A stretch of DNA of 64,000 bases from Rhynchopus sp. YZ270_cl-10 (Eukaryota; Euglenozoa; Diplonemea; Diplonemida; Diplonemidae). The position numbers and the translations under genes are program-made. How positions within the stretch are numbered: the first letter of the stretch is position 1; each line of letters begins with the position of its first letter. Of the stretch, positions 1-10,864 are shown piece by piece. The stretch lies in the NCBI GenBank assembly GCA_964035575.1, contig OZ037911.1:434001-498000 (forward strand), given 5' to 3'. Below the pieces are notes generated by a model. It made no database searches. It saw only the letters and a program-made list of their open reading frames with translations, and was not told where the DNA came from.

Positions 1-873
1 GCAGTTCAACGGCTTGTCACAACGCTTTCCACAGGACCGCCCCGGGTCGGCCTCCCCGCACCGCAGCTGATATTTTTCTGTCCCGCAATGGCATGACTTC
101 AACGGCGCCTTCTCCGAGCAAGGTGGGCAAGGCCCAGGATGGCATTGCTCTTTGCAGGGGTGTCTGCACCCTACACCGCGTGACTTATTGCATGTATCAC
201 CGCAGGAGTGGGGCGTGCTGTATCCGTCATCCTGAGGGTCGCGCACCTTCCCGCAGAAGCAGAGGTATTGCCGAGGGGCGTGTTTGTGCTCTTCGGAGCA
301 TTGTGGACAACGGAACCCACCGGTCCCGCTGCGGCCCCATTGTTTGGTGCAGGAGAGATGAAAAATTTTGTAGCATTTTCCGCAAGACCACGTGGCCTGG
401 CGGGTTTTGATGCCACTAAAGCAGATAAGGCATTCATACGCTCCGCTGGTCAAGGCTTCGATCGCACCCTGAGCCAGCTCGGTGTGCTCTCCGCTCGGAG
501 CAACCCTTCTCGGTGCGGCCTCTCTCTTCGGTGCGCGGGGTAGGTTTGCCCCGACCCCTCTGCTGTCGGCGGTGTCCTCGTCGTCGTCGTCGCTGTCCGC
601 TGCGGCAGGTGGTGCGTCACCTCCCTTCTTCCCCTTGCGTGCACCCTTCTGCCCCTTCTTGCCCCCCTTCTTGTTTCCCTTCGTCTCAGAGGTTTGATTC
701 CTATCAGCCCTCTCGCCATCCTGCGCCTCAGGACAGTTTCTCGCCATATGCCCTTCGCCGCCACATTTGAAGCAGGCTCCACTCGCCTTGCCTCCCTTCT
801 TCCCGTTCTTTCCCCGCTTCCCACCCTTCCGTCCTCCACTGTCAGAAGCTACAGGAGGGTCATCTTCCGGCAT
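1..873 (-). CDS. NF-X1-type zinc-finger protein with CCHC knuckle (partial, 3' end outside window)
   Basis: The frame is open from an ATG at 873 to the window edge (291 codons, no stop), so the C-terminus is missing. Residues 1-33 are Lys/Gly-rich. A CCHC zinc knuckle follows (C34, C37, H42, C47), then a basic linker and an acidic Asp-rich run (93-100). A C4HC3 RING variant occupies about 148-192 (C148, C151, C164, C167, H172, C175, C189, C192). From about 205 come Cys-rich repeats of the NF-X1 type, for example CRHPCKEQCHPGPCPPC. The order RING then NF-X1 fingers is that of NFX1/NFXL1/shuttle craft, which are nuclear nucleic-acid-binding proteins and putative E3 ligases. The N-terminal retroviral-type CCHC knuckle is not usual for the family as I know it. 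ATG 873 is the first in-frame Met after a T-rich leader. The family call is firm; substrate and target are unknown. Confidence 0.85.
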   Translation of the reverse strand, partial: MPEDDPPVASDSGGRKGGKRGKNGKKGGKASGACFKCGGEGHMARNCPEAQDGERADRNQTSETKGNKKGGKKGQKGARKGKKGGDAPPAAADSDDDDEDTADSRGVGANLPRAPKREAAPRRVAPSGEHTELAQGAIEALTSGAYECLICFSGIKTRQATWSCGKCYKIFHLSCTKQWGRSGTGGFRCPQCSEEHKHAPRQYLCFCGKVRDPQDDGYSTPHSCGDTCNKSRGVGCRHPCKEQCHPGPCPPCSEKAPLKSCHCGTEKYQLRCGEADPGRSCGKRCDKPLNC

Positions 874-1185
874 AAAAAAAGGCTGAGAAAAAAAAACTGT
901 GTTTTTTTTGTGCTGCTTTGTTTCCTGCTAAGATTGAATTTTTTTTAGGGGGAGAGAGAGAGAGAGAGAGATGTGGGACATAAAAAAAAAGGGGGGGATA
1001 AGGGAGAAAATATACGTTGAAAAAAAAGAGGAAAATTTTTTTGCGGAACCCCCTATATATCACGTAAAGTTATCCATCAAGAAAAAAGTGAAGTTGATAG
1101 TGTAAACGCCTCTGGGACGCAGGCACTGACACTCTTAGAAAAAAAGCCAACAATTACGAATCGATGAGAATTATCCCCCACACCC
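874..1185. other. Non-coding leader region, A/T and GA runs
   Basis: No gene is visible. The stretch holds poly-A/poly-T runs, a (GA)n tract at about 950-970 and one copy of the GTGC-type hairpin repeat at 1087-1135. Confidence 0.6.
1087..1135 (+). repeat. GTGC-type hairpin repeat (family H2)
   Basis: Shares GAAGTTGATAGTG, AACGCCTCTGGGACGC and AGGCACTGACACTC with the copy at 52864-52910. AGTGT and ACACT can pair as an outer stem. Confidence 0.6.
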
Positions 1186-2164
1186 CATAGATGGTAGTCG
1201 GCCCGAGTCGGGCCGAGTTTTTGGAAAATCTGGGAGTCGGGCCGACTCGGGCCGACTTTTTTTTATTTTTTTTTTTTTTTCAAAAGTCGGGCCGACTCGG
1301 GCCGAGTCGAAAAAAAAAATTTTTAAAAAAAAAAAAGTCGGCCCGAGTCGAAAAAAAAACTCGGCCCGAGTCGGCCCGAGTCAGCCCGAGTCGGGCCGAG
1401 TCGGCCCGACTCGGGTCCCGTCGGCCCCCCCACAGTAAAATCTTTTCCAAAAAAAAAAAAACCAAAAAACACGGGTCGGGAAAGATCTTTTTTTTTTTTT
1501 TTTTTTTCGAGAAAAAAAATCCTCTTCTCCCGAAAAAAAAAAAAAAAAAAGATTTTTGGGAGAAAAAAAAAAAGAGAAAAGATTTGAAAATCCTGGAAAA
1601 ATCCTGGAAAAATCCTGGAAAAATCCATGAAATTTCATGAAAAATCTCGAGATCTTGAGAAATCTTTGAAAAAAAAAAAAAAGATTTTCAAAATCTTTTT
1701 TTTTTTTTTTTCCAAAAAGATTTTTCAAAATCCCAAAAATCTTTTTTATCTTTTTTTTGAGAAAAAAAAGATTTTCAAGATCTTTTTCATCTTTTTTTCT
1801 CTTTTTTTCCTTTTTTTTCCAGGATTTTTCAAAGATCTCAAAGATCTCGAGAGATCCTGAAAAAAAAAGACAAAAATCCTGAAAATCTTGATTTTTTTTT
1901 TTTTTCTCTCGAAAAAAGACAAAAAAAGACAAAAGATCTTTCCTAACCCGTGAAAAAAAAACAAAACAAAAAAAAAAAAACCCAAAAAAAAAAAACCAAA
2001 AAAAATTCGACTCGGCCCGACTCGGGCCGACTTTTTTTTGAGTCGGGCCGAGTTTTTTCGACTCGGCCCGACTCGGGCCGACCCTGAAAAAAAAATTTTT
2101 GAAAAAAAAAATAACGAAAAGTGGTCGGCCCGAGTCGGCCCGACTCGGCCCGACTACCATCTAT
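1186..2164. repeat. Foldback element with CATAGATGGTAGTCGG terminal inverted repeats
   Basis: CATAGATGGTAGTCGG at 1186-1201 recurs in reverse complement (one mismatch) at 2149-2164. The arms are built of GTCGGCCCGAGTCGGGCC-like palindromic units (1197-1420 and 2010-2155) separated by long A and T homopolymers. Both arms begin inward with the same sequence, so the whole unit can fold back on itself. There is no transposase. A second element of similar design lies at 45239-45930. The open frames through it are low-complexity artefacts. Confidence 0.7.
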
Positions 2165-2225
2165 GACACCCCCCTCCCCTTTTTTTCATCAGATCCGAAC
2201 ATCTCTCGTACCCCCTATTTTCTCA

Positions 2226-2939
2226 TTAGGCGACCAGTTTATTGTATGCTTCGAAATACCGCTTTCCCAATGCATGCAACGAGTTGGTGTCGAAGTGCAG
2301 GTTATCCCCTTTGTCGACCAGCCCCTCGACACGCACCACACACATTTTCGGAACCACCTCCGCCACACTGTGCATTGCGGCGTTCACCGTAGCTGTGTAC
2401 TCTGCCTTACAGAAGGCCCCAAGCTCCCCTGCGACAAACGGAAGCTCTGGGGCCTCTAGGTCTGACCGCAGCCTGTCTACCACACCTTTTAATCGGTCCG
2501 CGTACGTTCCACTAAGCGTTTCATCCAACGCATCTGTTTCCCCTTGATGAAACAACACCCCCCCTACCCTGACCGAACGGAACTGACTAGGCGCTTCACT
2601 CAAGGCAGAATGGAGGTTTTTTAGAGTGGTTTTGTAGTGCTCACCATCTGGTTCCCAGGAACTCAGAGGGCTGCCACCGATTGCAGTAGGAATAAACCCG
2701 ACAGAAGAGGAAGAGGAAGAGGAAAGAAGAAAGTGTTCAGCAAAGAGAGGGGCCAGCCCTGCGGCCGCCTTTGGGTGGTCTTCACAGAGGGGTTCGGTTG
2801 CTACCTTCCACTGTACGGAGTCTTTTTGCCAGGAGAAGACCTCCGGATGTGGAAGAGGGCTTGCAGAAAGGTCACCCCGTCCTGACATATTCGACTGACC
2901 CATCAGAAGGAACACAACAAGGTCTTTCTCGGAAGACAT
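2226..2939 (-). CDS. SGNH-type carbohydrate esterase (SASA/DUF303 family)
   Basis: A 237-residue protein starting at ATG 2939. An upstream in-frame ATG at 3020 would add a Ser/Leu/Pro-rich low-complexity segment and is less likely. Near the N-terminus LVVFLLMGQSNMSGRGDL is the SASA block I with the nucleophile serine in GQSNMSG. LFHQGETDA in the middle matches the HQGE(S/T)D block. NLHFDTNS near the C-terminus supplies the catalytic histidine. The family includes sialate O-acetylesterases and plant CE6-type acetylxylan esterases that remove O-acetyl groups from sugars. There is no convincing signal peptide from the chosen start, so it may act in the cytosol. The length suits a single SASA domain. 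The family assignment is strong; the natural substrate is unknown. Confidence 0.85.
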   Translation of the reverse strand: MSSEKDLVVFLLMGQSNMSGRGDLSASPLPHPEVFSWQKDSVQWKVATEPLCEDHPKAAAGLAPLFAEHFLLSSSSSSSVGFIPTAIGGSPLSSWEPDGEHYKTTLKNLHSALSEAPSQFRSVRVGGVLFHQGETDALDETLSGTYADRLKGVVDRLRSDLEAPELPFVAGELGAFCKAEYTATVNAAMHSVAEVVPKMCVVRVEGLVDKGDNLHFDTNSLHALGKRYFEAYNKLVA

Positions 2940-3490
2940 GGTGTACGAGAGGGGGCTTTTGTTGCTAAGATATCCGTTTGGATTAAAAAAGGGGGGAGAG
3001 AGAGAGAGGGAGAGGGACATTTTGGAGGGTTTGAAAAGGGAAAAAAAGGGGGAGAGGAAAATCTTTGTTTCTCACTTTCTGAACCCAAACTCAAACTATA
3101 TTTTGCTTTGTATTTTTTCTTTTTGTTTTAATTGATCAGAGGGAGGCTTCTGGGGGGGAAAAGGGGCGTTACGGAGCAACATGGTACTCTAAAAAAAGAA
3201 AGAAAACTTTCAAAATAGCCGGCGGTGTTACCCCCTAAAGGGGGAGGGGGGTAAACGAGTTTAAAAATATAAAAAAATAAAAAAAGGAAGACTAGCCGAG
3301 TGGCTGCTATATGCATCAGCATTTGCACCCCTCCCGTGTATCCCCTTCACCTCCACCCGTTCAGATTTTGTACTCCACTCAGATACACTGTGGTTGTTTC
3401 AACTTCCTGTTCTGTCTGTTTTGGCGGCATTGTGTACGTAGGGGGGGGATGTTTGCCGCCAATAACAGGGCAGTGTGGAGGAAGAGGAAA
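2940..3490. other. Intergenic, GA/GT-rich, no gene seen
   Basis: Holds a (GA)n run (about 2995-3015) and G-runs. No coding frame with biased composition and no repeat copy is evident. Confidence 0.5.
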
Positions 3491-3793
3491 TCAGTGCGCG
3501 ATGACACCCATGATGTCGTCCTCACGCATCAGGGTGTACTCCTTCCCGCTGATCTTGACGACCTGTCCTCCCCACTCACGCAGAAGCACCATGTCGCCCT
3601 CCTGCACAGACGCAGACCAGTCCTTGGTCTCCGCAGCCACCGCCACCACCTTGGCTTCGTTCGCCTTCTGCTGTGCTGCCTGCGGGATCATGATCCCTGC
3701 GCTTGTCTCCTGTGCAGGTGCGATGCGCTCAAGGAGGACCTGCTTGTTCAGGGGCTTGAAGCCCACCATCGCTGCGCGTGTCATGCGGAACAT
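3491..3793 (-). CDS. HSP10: Mitochondrial co-chaperonin HSP10 (cpn10), copy A
   Basis: A 100-residue protein from ATG 3793 (begins MFRMTRAAMVGFKPLNKQVL) to TGA 3491, the usual cpn10 length. Family landmarks are FKPLNKQVLLERI at the start, the mobile loop ETSAGIMIP that docks on HSP60, and EGDMVLLREWGGQVVKISGK toward the C-terminus. Seven subunits cap the HSP60 barrel in the mitochondrial matrix. An in-frame ATG at 3865 would add 24 atypical residues and is rejected. It lies downstream of and on the same strand as HSP60 copy A. The coding sequence is almost identical to copy B at 7516-7818, and the similarity reaches about 35 bases upstream of the ATG but stops at the stop codon. Single exon. 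Confidence 0.95.
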   Translation of the reverse strand: MFRMTRAAMVGFKPLNKQVLLERIAPAQETSAGIMIPQAAQQKANEAKVVAVAAETKDWSASVQEGDMVLLREWGGQVVKISGKEYTLMREDDIMGVIAH

Positions 3794-4866
3794 TATTTTG
3801 TGATGAAAAGTGTTGCGTTCTGTGTGGTGTCGTGAAGGTGGTATGAAGGTGTCGTGGTGTGCCACGCTCCACCCCCTCTACTTGCAACAAGGCAAAATCA
3901 AAATAGACTGGAAACAAAAACTTTCGATTCATTTTTTGTTGTTGTCTGCTTTGCTATTTTTTCCCTTACGAAAAAAGAAAAAAAAAATGCTTTAGAATGA
4001 AGTGCGCGGATTGTCACACCCACAATTGCCCCCACTTTTTTTTTTTCAGAAAAAAAAAGTTTTTTTTTGTTTTGTTTCACACATTCTTTTTCCTAAACCC
4101 CCCCACATTCTTCAACCCCGTTCTGATGTGACCTGAGACCTGACACCATAAGGTGTGGCTAGCTTCCCTCTGTGATTCAATTGCATTATCGAGACATGCC
4201 ATGTATCTGCACCATTCTGCGACATTTTATTTTTCCTTTTGCATTTTGTTTTTTCCAAAAAGGAATAAAATATACGTAAAACTAATGACAGAAGCAAACT
4301 ATGCCAAAAAAAAGAAAAAAGAAAACGTTTATAAGATGAACCCAAACCTCACCAATAATCACAAAAAAAAAAGCATAAGAAACTGGCTTCATCAAAAATT
4401 TATGTTGGTTTTGACAAGAAGTAGTCGGTAAGACAACTTCGAGCCAAGTTTTTTTGTAACAGGTTTTTTTTTGAAAACCTTTTTCCATTTTCACTCACAT
4501 TTCCGCGAAATACATCTTCAGAGAATAAAAATAAAAGGGTTATTTGAACGGGATGAAAGCTTCTTACACACAACACATCATCACAGGGAGAGAAAAAAAG
4601 AAAAAAAAAAAAAAAGAAAACATGAAAAATTTGATGTGCCCCTCGCTATCTTCGTGAAAGAAAAGTTAGTAAAATATGGACTTAAACCTCTTGGCTGGGA
4701 CACCTACATGAATCCACAATAAAACAGGTATCAAAAAGAGAAAAAAATGACAAAAAGAGCCAACAGGTAGACAGAGAATGCCACCTGCTTAGAGGTGCGA
4801 ACATCACAGATGCCTACGATCAATCAATGTCTGAAGCTACTCCCAAGGGACTGCGCTGTGCTGTCA
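3794..4866. other. Intergenic between HSP10 A and HSP60 A
   Basis: A/T-rich with A-runs. A degenerate copy of the AAGATGA hairpin repeat may sit at 4332-4365. No gene seen. Confidence 0.5.
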
Positions 4867-6917
4867 TCACATCATGCCACCCATACCGCCCATGCCACCC
4901 ATGCCACCGGGCATGGCAGGCATGGCCGCTGCACCCGCCTTCTCAGGGAGGTCGCAGATGGCAGCCTCCGTCGTCGTGAGCAGGGACGCAACAGACGCAG
5001 CGTCCACAACACAGCAACGCACCACCTTCGTCGGGTCCACGATACCTGCCTCGAACATGTTTCCGTACACATCCTTCTGTGCGTCGTACCCGAAGCCCTC
5101 AGTCTTCGAATCCAGCACCTTCTCAACAACAACAGCGCCCTCCACTCCGGCGTTGTCCGCAATCGTGCGCACGGGGAGCTGTTGGGAGAGGTGGATGGGT
5201 GTGGGGAGAGTGGAAGAGAATTTTTTATGGTAAGACCATCAATCTCACAGTGCGTCGTCATCTTCGTTGACGAGAAAGAAACATTACAAAGTGCAAACGT
5301 CTCTGCAGATGCGACCAGAAACATTCATTGGAACGCAGACAGGGTAATTATGATTGTTTGAGATGCATACCTTAAGCGCGTTCATCATGAGACGCACACC
5401 CACCTTCTGGTCCTGGATGACGGTCGGGTCGTCAATAAGGGTCTGGAGCGTGCGGGACGCGTGGAGCAGTGCAGAGCCTCCTCCTGCGACAATGCCCTCG
5501 GCGACAGCGGCGCGTGTGGCGTTGAGTGCGTCGGTGATGCGGTCCTTCTTCTCGGACACCTCCACCTCGGACGCACCACCAGTGCGGATCACGGCCACTC
5601 CTCCGCCAAGCTTGGCCAGGCGCTCCTGAAGCTTCTCGCGCGAGTAGTCGCTTGTCTCAGCGTCGATGAGCTCCTTCAGCAGGTCGCACCTCTCCTGCAC
5701 ACCCTCCACACTGCCTCCTCCCGACAGCAGCACCGTGCTGTCCTTCGACATCGTCGACTTCTTCACAGTTCCCAGCATCGAGGGGTCGAAGTCAGCTGCC
5801 TCCTTGATTGCTGTTCCGGCGTCCTCGCTCAGCATGGTTGCGCCAGAGAAGATGGCAATGTCCTGAAGGGTGTTCGTCTTATTGTCTCCGAAGCCAGGGG
5901 CCTTCACGGCGGCAACCTTGATCTTGCCGTTGATCTGTGTGGGGTGGTATTATGTTATTCATGGGAAACGTGGGATAATAATGAGAGATAAAGCGAGACA
6001 AATGTTCACGCAAATATTTAAAGTACAGCACGCGACTTGTCTTCAGAAGCAACCAACGTGTGAAGCCATACCTTGTTGTAGATCAGAGTGGTGAGTGCCT
6101 CACCGTCGACGTCGTCAGCGATGATCAGAAGTGGCTTGTTCGACTGCGCGATGAAGTTCAGTGCGGGGAGGATGTTGTTGATGTTCGACACCTTGTCCTT
6201 GGACACAAGCACGTATGCGTCCTCGAACTCCACACGCTGGGTCTTCGTGTTCGACACGAAGAAGGGGGAGATGAACCCACGCTCGAAGGACATTCCCTCA
6301 ACAACGTCCAGCTCAGTGTCCAGGGTCTTGCCGTCAGACACGGTGATGACACCCTCCTTGCCCACACGCTGCATGGCATCGCCGATGAGCTGACCAATTT
6401 CCTTGTCTCCGTTGGCGGAGATGGTTGCCACCTGCTCAATCTCCTCCTTCGTGGTGATGTGCTTCGACTGCTGCGACAGCGAGTTCAGCACCTCCTTCAC
6501 GGCAAGGTCCATACCACGCTTCAGGTCCATCGGGTTCGATCCAGTCGCCACTGCCTTGAAACCTTCCTTGAACATGGCGCACGACAGCAGGGTGCTGGTC
6601 GTGGTTCCGTCTCCGGCAAGGTCGTTGGTGGTGTTTGCCACCTGACGCACAAGCTGGGCACCGAGGTTCTCGAACTTGTCCTCGAACTCAATCGACTTGG
6701 CCACAGTCACTCCGTCCTTGGTGATCTTCGGCGACCCGTACGGCTGCTGGATGATCACGTTGCGTCCCTTCGGCCCAAGGGTCACAACCACAGCCTTCGT
6801 CAGGCGCTCAACTCCGTCCAGCATTGCCTGGCGTGCGTCGATGCCATGGCGGATGTCCTTGCCGGTTGCGTACGTACGTCTCCCCACCACCTTTGCTGCG
6901 CGTGCGGTCTGCTGCAT
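4867..6917 (-). CDS. HSP60: Mitochondrial chaperonin HSP60, copy A (three exons)
   Basis: Exons are 6917-6072, 5934-5371 and 5178-4867. They join in phase 0 (282, 188 and 103 codons) to a 573-residue protein, the normal HSP60 size. Introns begin GTATGG and GTATGC and end ACACAG and CAACAG. The N-terminus ([20 protein letters not shown]) is a typical mitochondrial presequence. [30 protein letters not shown] (ATP site) and [18 protein letters not shown] are chaperonin signatures, and the protein ends in GGM repeats like other group I chaperonins. It folds matrix proteins together with HSP10. A short stretch in intron 2 (about 5287-5315) resembles the GTGC hairpin repeat. The exons are nearly identical to copy B. 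Confidence 0.97.
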
Positions 6918-7515
6918 TGTTGATTAGTTGATGAAAATTACCTGTCGTTGAGAAAGGGTTGGTGGGGACGACCACTGTTGTGAATAGCACAAAGCGGGCT
7001 TAACAACACATAAAAATGCAAAAGATTACCAAAGCTGTTGTATTCGTTTGTGTTGGCTGTTTGGTTATTCTTTCACCATATCTCCACTCTCATCCGTTTT
7101 TCTTTTATTCTTGCTTTTTTTCTTTTTCAAAACTTGGTTTGTTTAGAACGGAAGGCTAACTATCTCCCTTGCATTGGTTCACACAGACTTGTGATAAATC
7201 ACACATGACCGAGCCAAAAAAAAATATAAAACGTTTTTGATACTATCCCACAGGAAGGGGGTCGGGGTGTCGGACCTAGCGCAACCTTCCGTTGACCCTG
7301 GTCTGCTGCCACCCCTCCCTTTCCCCATGCCTGAGACTGTGATCTCTTGATCTTGACGGCTGTGTTTTTGGTTCTCGTTGGAGTGATCCGTGAGGCTTCT
7401 TTACCATGTATCTTCAATGTGTGCATCAACACAACACCATACGAAAGGGGGCAAGGGAACGTGCGGGGCACCGGTTTTTTGGGTTCACTTTGGTACAGGT
7501 AGGAGGGAGAGGAAA
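6918..7515. other. Intergenic between HSP60 A and HSP10 B
   Basis: This is the presumed promoter/leader of HSP60 A and the 3' flank of HSP10 B. It shares no long similarity with the matching flanks of the other cassette. No gene seen. Confidence 0.5.
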
Positions 7516-7818
7516 TCAGTGCGCGATGACACCCATGATGTCGTCCTCACGCATCAGGGTGTACTCCTTCCCGCTGATCTTGACGACCTGTCCTCCCCAC
7601 TCACGCAGAAGCACCATGTCGCCCTCCTGCACAGACGCAGACCAGTCCTTGGTCTCCGCAGCCACCGCCACCACCTTGGCCTCGTTCGCCTTCTGCTGTG
7701 CTGCCTGCGGGATCATGATCCCTGCGCTTGTCTCCTGTGCAGGTGCAATGCGCTCAAGGAGGACCTGCTTGTTCAGGGGCTTGAAGCCCACCATCGCTGC
7801 GCGTGTCATGCGGAACAT
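7516..7818 (-). CDS. HSP10: Mitochondrial co-chaperonin HSP10 (cpn10), copy B
   Basis: A 100-residue protein from ATG 7818, the same as copy A at the protein level as far as I compared and differing at only a few bases. The mobile loop ETSAGIMIP and the C-terminal EGDMVLLREWGG block are intact. It stands downstream of HSP60 copy B, so each cassette has the order HSP60 then HSP10 on the minus strand. Flanks beyond the stop codon differ completely from copy A, while the near-ATG leader is shared. Both copies look functional. Confidence 0.95.
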   Translation of the reverse strand: MFRMTRAAMVGFKPLNKQVLLERIAPAQETSAGIMIPQAAQQKANEAKVVAVAAETKDWSASVQEGDMVLLREWGGQVVKISGKEYTLMREDDIMGVIAH

Positions 7819-8814
7819 TGTTTTGTGATGAAAAGTGTTGCGTTCTGTGTGGTGCGAAGGTGTTATGAAGGTGTTATGAAGGTGTCGTGGTGCGGAGAGC
7901 AGCAAACACATCACAACATGGATTATATCTATCTATCGATCACGCCCACTGGGTAGCAAAGTATTGACGATGCCACAAGACAACTGCGATGATACGCAGG
8001 AAGTGTTGAAGAGGAGCGACTACAACTTGCCAGTGACTGGCCAAGCAACACCTGAAAGAATTCTGACGTTCCCGACTGATCACATGGAACGTGAAGGTGT
8101 CATGAAGGATGGAACCTGCGCAGGTGAAAAAGGAAATTAATTTTTTGCTTCAGGAAGAGGTTTCTCATCGCAGACTAGCGACACACCCATTTTCTACAGG
8201 TCACGGCCGCGCACACCGACTTCCCGCACGTCAGGCACTCCTCCGCACACTCGTCGAGCACACACACTGTCGCCTCACCCGCTTCTGCGGTCCCGTCGCA
8301 GGCGGCACGCACTCGCCCCAGTCGTTTTGCGCCTTCAGGTCCGGGTCGTAGCAGCCCTGGTTCGACGACGTGCACACGTGGCTACATTCCACTTCGGAAC
8401 GGTGTGCTCTATTCTAGTTTTAAAAACGTTCATCAGAAGGAATCGAGTACAAAAAGAAAAAAAGAAAAAAAGAAAAAAAGTGAAGACGAAACAAAGCAAA
8501 ATGCCCAGATGTCTTTTCTGTGGTGCCGTTTAGTTGTCCTATCGACAAACAAAAGGGGTTCTTTATTTTTTCCTTAGCATCCGCAGAGGCGCGTGGTGCT
8601 CTTTTCACATATTCAACTTCACCATGTATTCTCCCACACCACCTTGTGTGTGTGCGCCATCAGGCGGCACTTTGATAGAGAGCTATAAAACAATAAAACA
8701 TCAACATGCTCGACTGCGTGCAAGGCGTGGTGTGCAAATCGCACGTAACAATATGATACTTCGTGAGGGGAGGGGCAAGGAGGCGTAATGAGATGGGACA
8801 GCTCTGTGCTGTCA
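7819..8814. other. Intergenic between HSP10 B and HSP60 B
   Basis: Mostly unremarkable apart from the Cys-rich remnant at 8171-8405. Confidence 0.5.
8171..8405 (-). pseudogene. Broken remnant of a cysteine-rich protein
   Basis: GC-rich DNA unlike its surroundings encodes Cys-rich peptide pieces on the minus strand (for example DECAEECLTCGKSVC). The segment looks broken and has no start of its own that I trust. The family is not recognised; it could equally be a stray exon. Confidence 0.3.
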
Positions 8815-10864
8815 TCACATCATGCCACCCATACCGCCCATGCCACCCATGCCACCGGGCATGGCAGGCATGGCCGCTGCACCCGCCTTCTCAGGGAGGT
8901 CGCAGATGGCAGCCTCCGTCGTCGTGAGCAGGGACGCAACAGACGCAGCGTCCACAACACAGCAACGCACCACCTTCGTCGGGTCCACGATACCTGCCTC
9001 GAACATGTTTCCGTACACATCCTTCTGTGCGTCGTACCCGAAGCCCTCGGTCTTCGACTCCAGCACCTTCTCCACAACAACAGCGCCCTCCACTCCGGCG
9101 TTGTCCGCAATCGTGCGCACGGGGAGCTGTTGGGAGAGGTGGATGGGTGTGGGGAGAGTGGAAGAGAATTTTTTATGGTAAGACCATCAATCTCACAGTG
9201 CGTCGTCATCTTCGTTGACGAGAAAGCAACATCACAAAGTGCAAACGTCTCTGCAGATGCGACCAGAAACATTCATTGGAACTCAGACAGGGTAATTATG
9301 ATTGTTTGAGATGCATACCTTAAGCGCGTTCATCATGAGACGCACACCCACCTTCTGGTCCTGGATGACGGTCGGGTCGTCAATAAGGGTCTGGAGCGTG
9401 CGGGACGCGTGGAGCAGTGCAGAGCCTCCTCCTGCGACAATGCCCTCGGCGACAGCGGCGCGTGTGGCGTTGAGTGCGTCGGTGATGCGGTCCTTCTTCT
9501 CGGACACCTCCACCTCGGACGCACCACCAGTGCGGATCACGGCCACTCCTCCGCCAAGCTTGGCCAGGCGCTCCTGAAGCTTCTCGCGCGAGTAGTCGCT
9601 TGTCTCAGCGTCGATGAGCTCCTTCAGCAGGTCGCACCTCTCCTGCACACCCTCCACACTGCCTCCTCCCGACAGCAGCACCGTGCTGTCCTTCGACATC
9701 GTCGACTTCTTCACAGTTCCCAGCATCGAGGGGTCGAAGTCAGCTGCCTCCTTGATTGCTGTTCCGGCGTCCTCGCTCAGCATGGTTGCGCCAGAGAAGA
9801 TGGCAATGTCCTGAAGGGTGTTCGTCTTGTTGTCTCCGAAGCCAGGGGCCTTCACGGCGGCAACCTTGATCTTGCCGTTGATCTGTGTGGGGTGGTGGCG
9901 TGTGTGGTATTATGTTATTCATGGGAAACGTGAGATAATAATGAGAAATAAAGCGAGACTAATGTGCACGCACATATTTAAAGTAAATCATGCGGCCAAC
10001 CAACGTGTGAAGCCATACCTTGTTGTAGATCAGAGTGGTGAGTGCCTCACCGTCGACGTCGTCAGCGATGATCAGAAGCGGCTTGTTCGACTGTGCGATG
10101 AAGTTCAGTGCGGGGAGGATGTTGTTGATGTTCGACACCTTGTCCTTGGACACAAGCACGTATGCGTCCTCGAACTCCACACGCTGGGTCTTCGTGTTCG
10201 ACACGAAGAAGGGGGAGATGAACCCACGCTCGAAGGACATTCCCTCAACAACGTCCAGCTCAGTGTCCAGGGTCTTGCCGTCAGACACGGTGATGACACC
10301 CTCCTTGCCCACACGCTGCATGGCATCGCCGATGAGCTGACCAATTTCCTTGTCTCCGTTGGCGGAGATGGTTGCCACCTGCTCAATCTCCTCCTTCGTG
10401 GTGATGTGCTTCGACTGCTGCGACAGCGAGTTCAGCACCTCCTTCACGGCAAGGTCCATACCACGCTTCAGGTCCATCGGGTTCGATCCAGTCGCCACTG
10501 CCTTGAAACCTTCCTTGAACATGGCGCACGACAGCAGGGTGCTGGTCGTGGTTCCGTCTCCGGCAAGGTCGTTGGTGGTGTTTGCCACCTGACGCACAAG
10601 CTGGGCACCGAGGTTCTCGAACTTGTCCTCGAACTCAATCGACTTGGCCACAGTCACTCCGTCCTTGGTGATCTTCGGCGACCCGTACGGCTGCTGGATG
10701 ATCACGTTGCGTCCCTTCGGCCCAAGGGTCACAACCACAGCCTTCGTCAGGCGCTCAACTCCGTCCAGCATTGCCTGGCGTGCGTCGATGCCATGGCGGA
10801 TGTCCTTGCCGGTTGCGTACGTACGTCTCCCCACCACCTTTGCTGCGCGTGCGGTCTGCTGCAT
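8815..10864 (-). CDS. HSP60: Mitochondrial chaperonin HSP60, copy B (three exons)
   Basis: Exons are 10864-10019, 9882-9319 and 9126-8815, with the same lengths and phases as copy A, giving 573 residues. Presequence, [10 protein letters not shown] and the C-terminal GGM repeats are all present. The one protein difference I noted is ESKTEGF here against DSKTEGF in copy A. Introns occupy the same positions but intron 1 differs by small insertions and substitutions, while exons are nearly identical even at silent positions. Similarity starts at the ATG and ends within about 10 bases after the stop. An upstream in-frame ATG at 10906 would add 14 residues before the conserved presequence and is unlikely to be used. 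Confidence 0.97.

Noticed and set aside
1191-2160. Lys- and Phe-rich proteins in the 1.2-2.2 kb region
   Set aside because: They come from poly-A/poly-T runs inside a foldback element; no protein family fits.
4332-4365. tRNA-like signals in H1 repeats (a GGTTC-like box on the minus strand)
   Set aside because: The unit is only about 36 bases, with no acceptor stem or anticodon arm.
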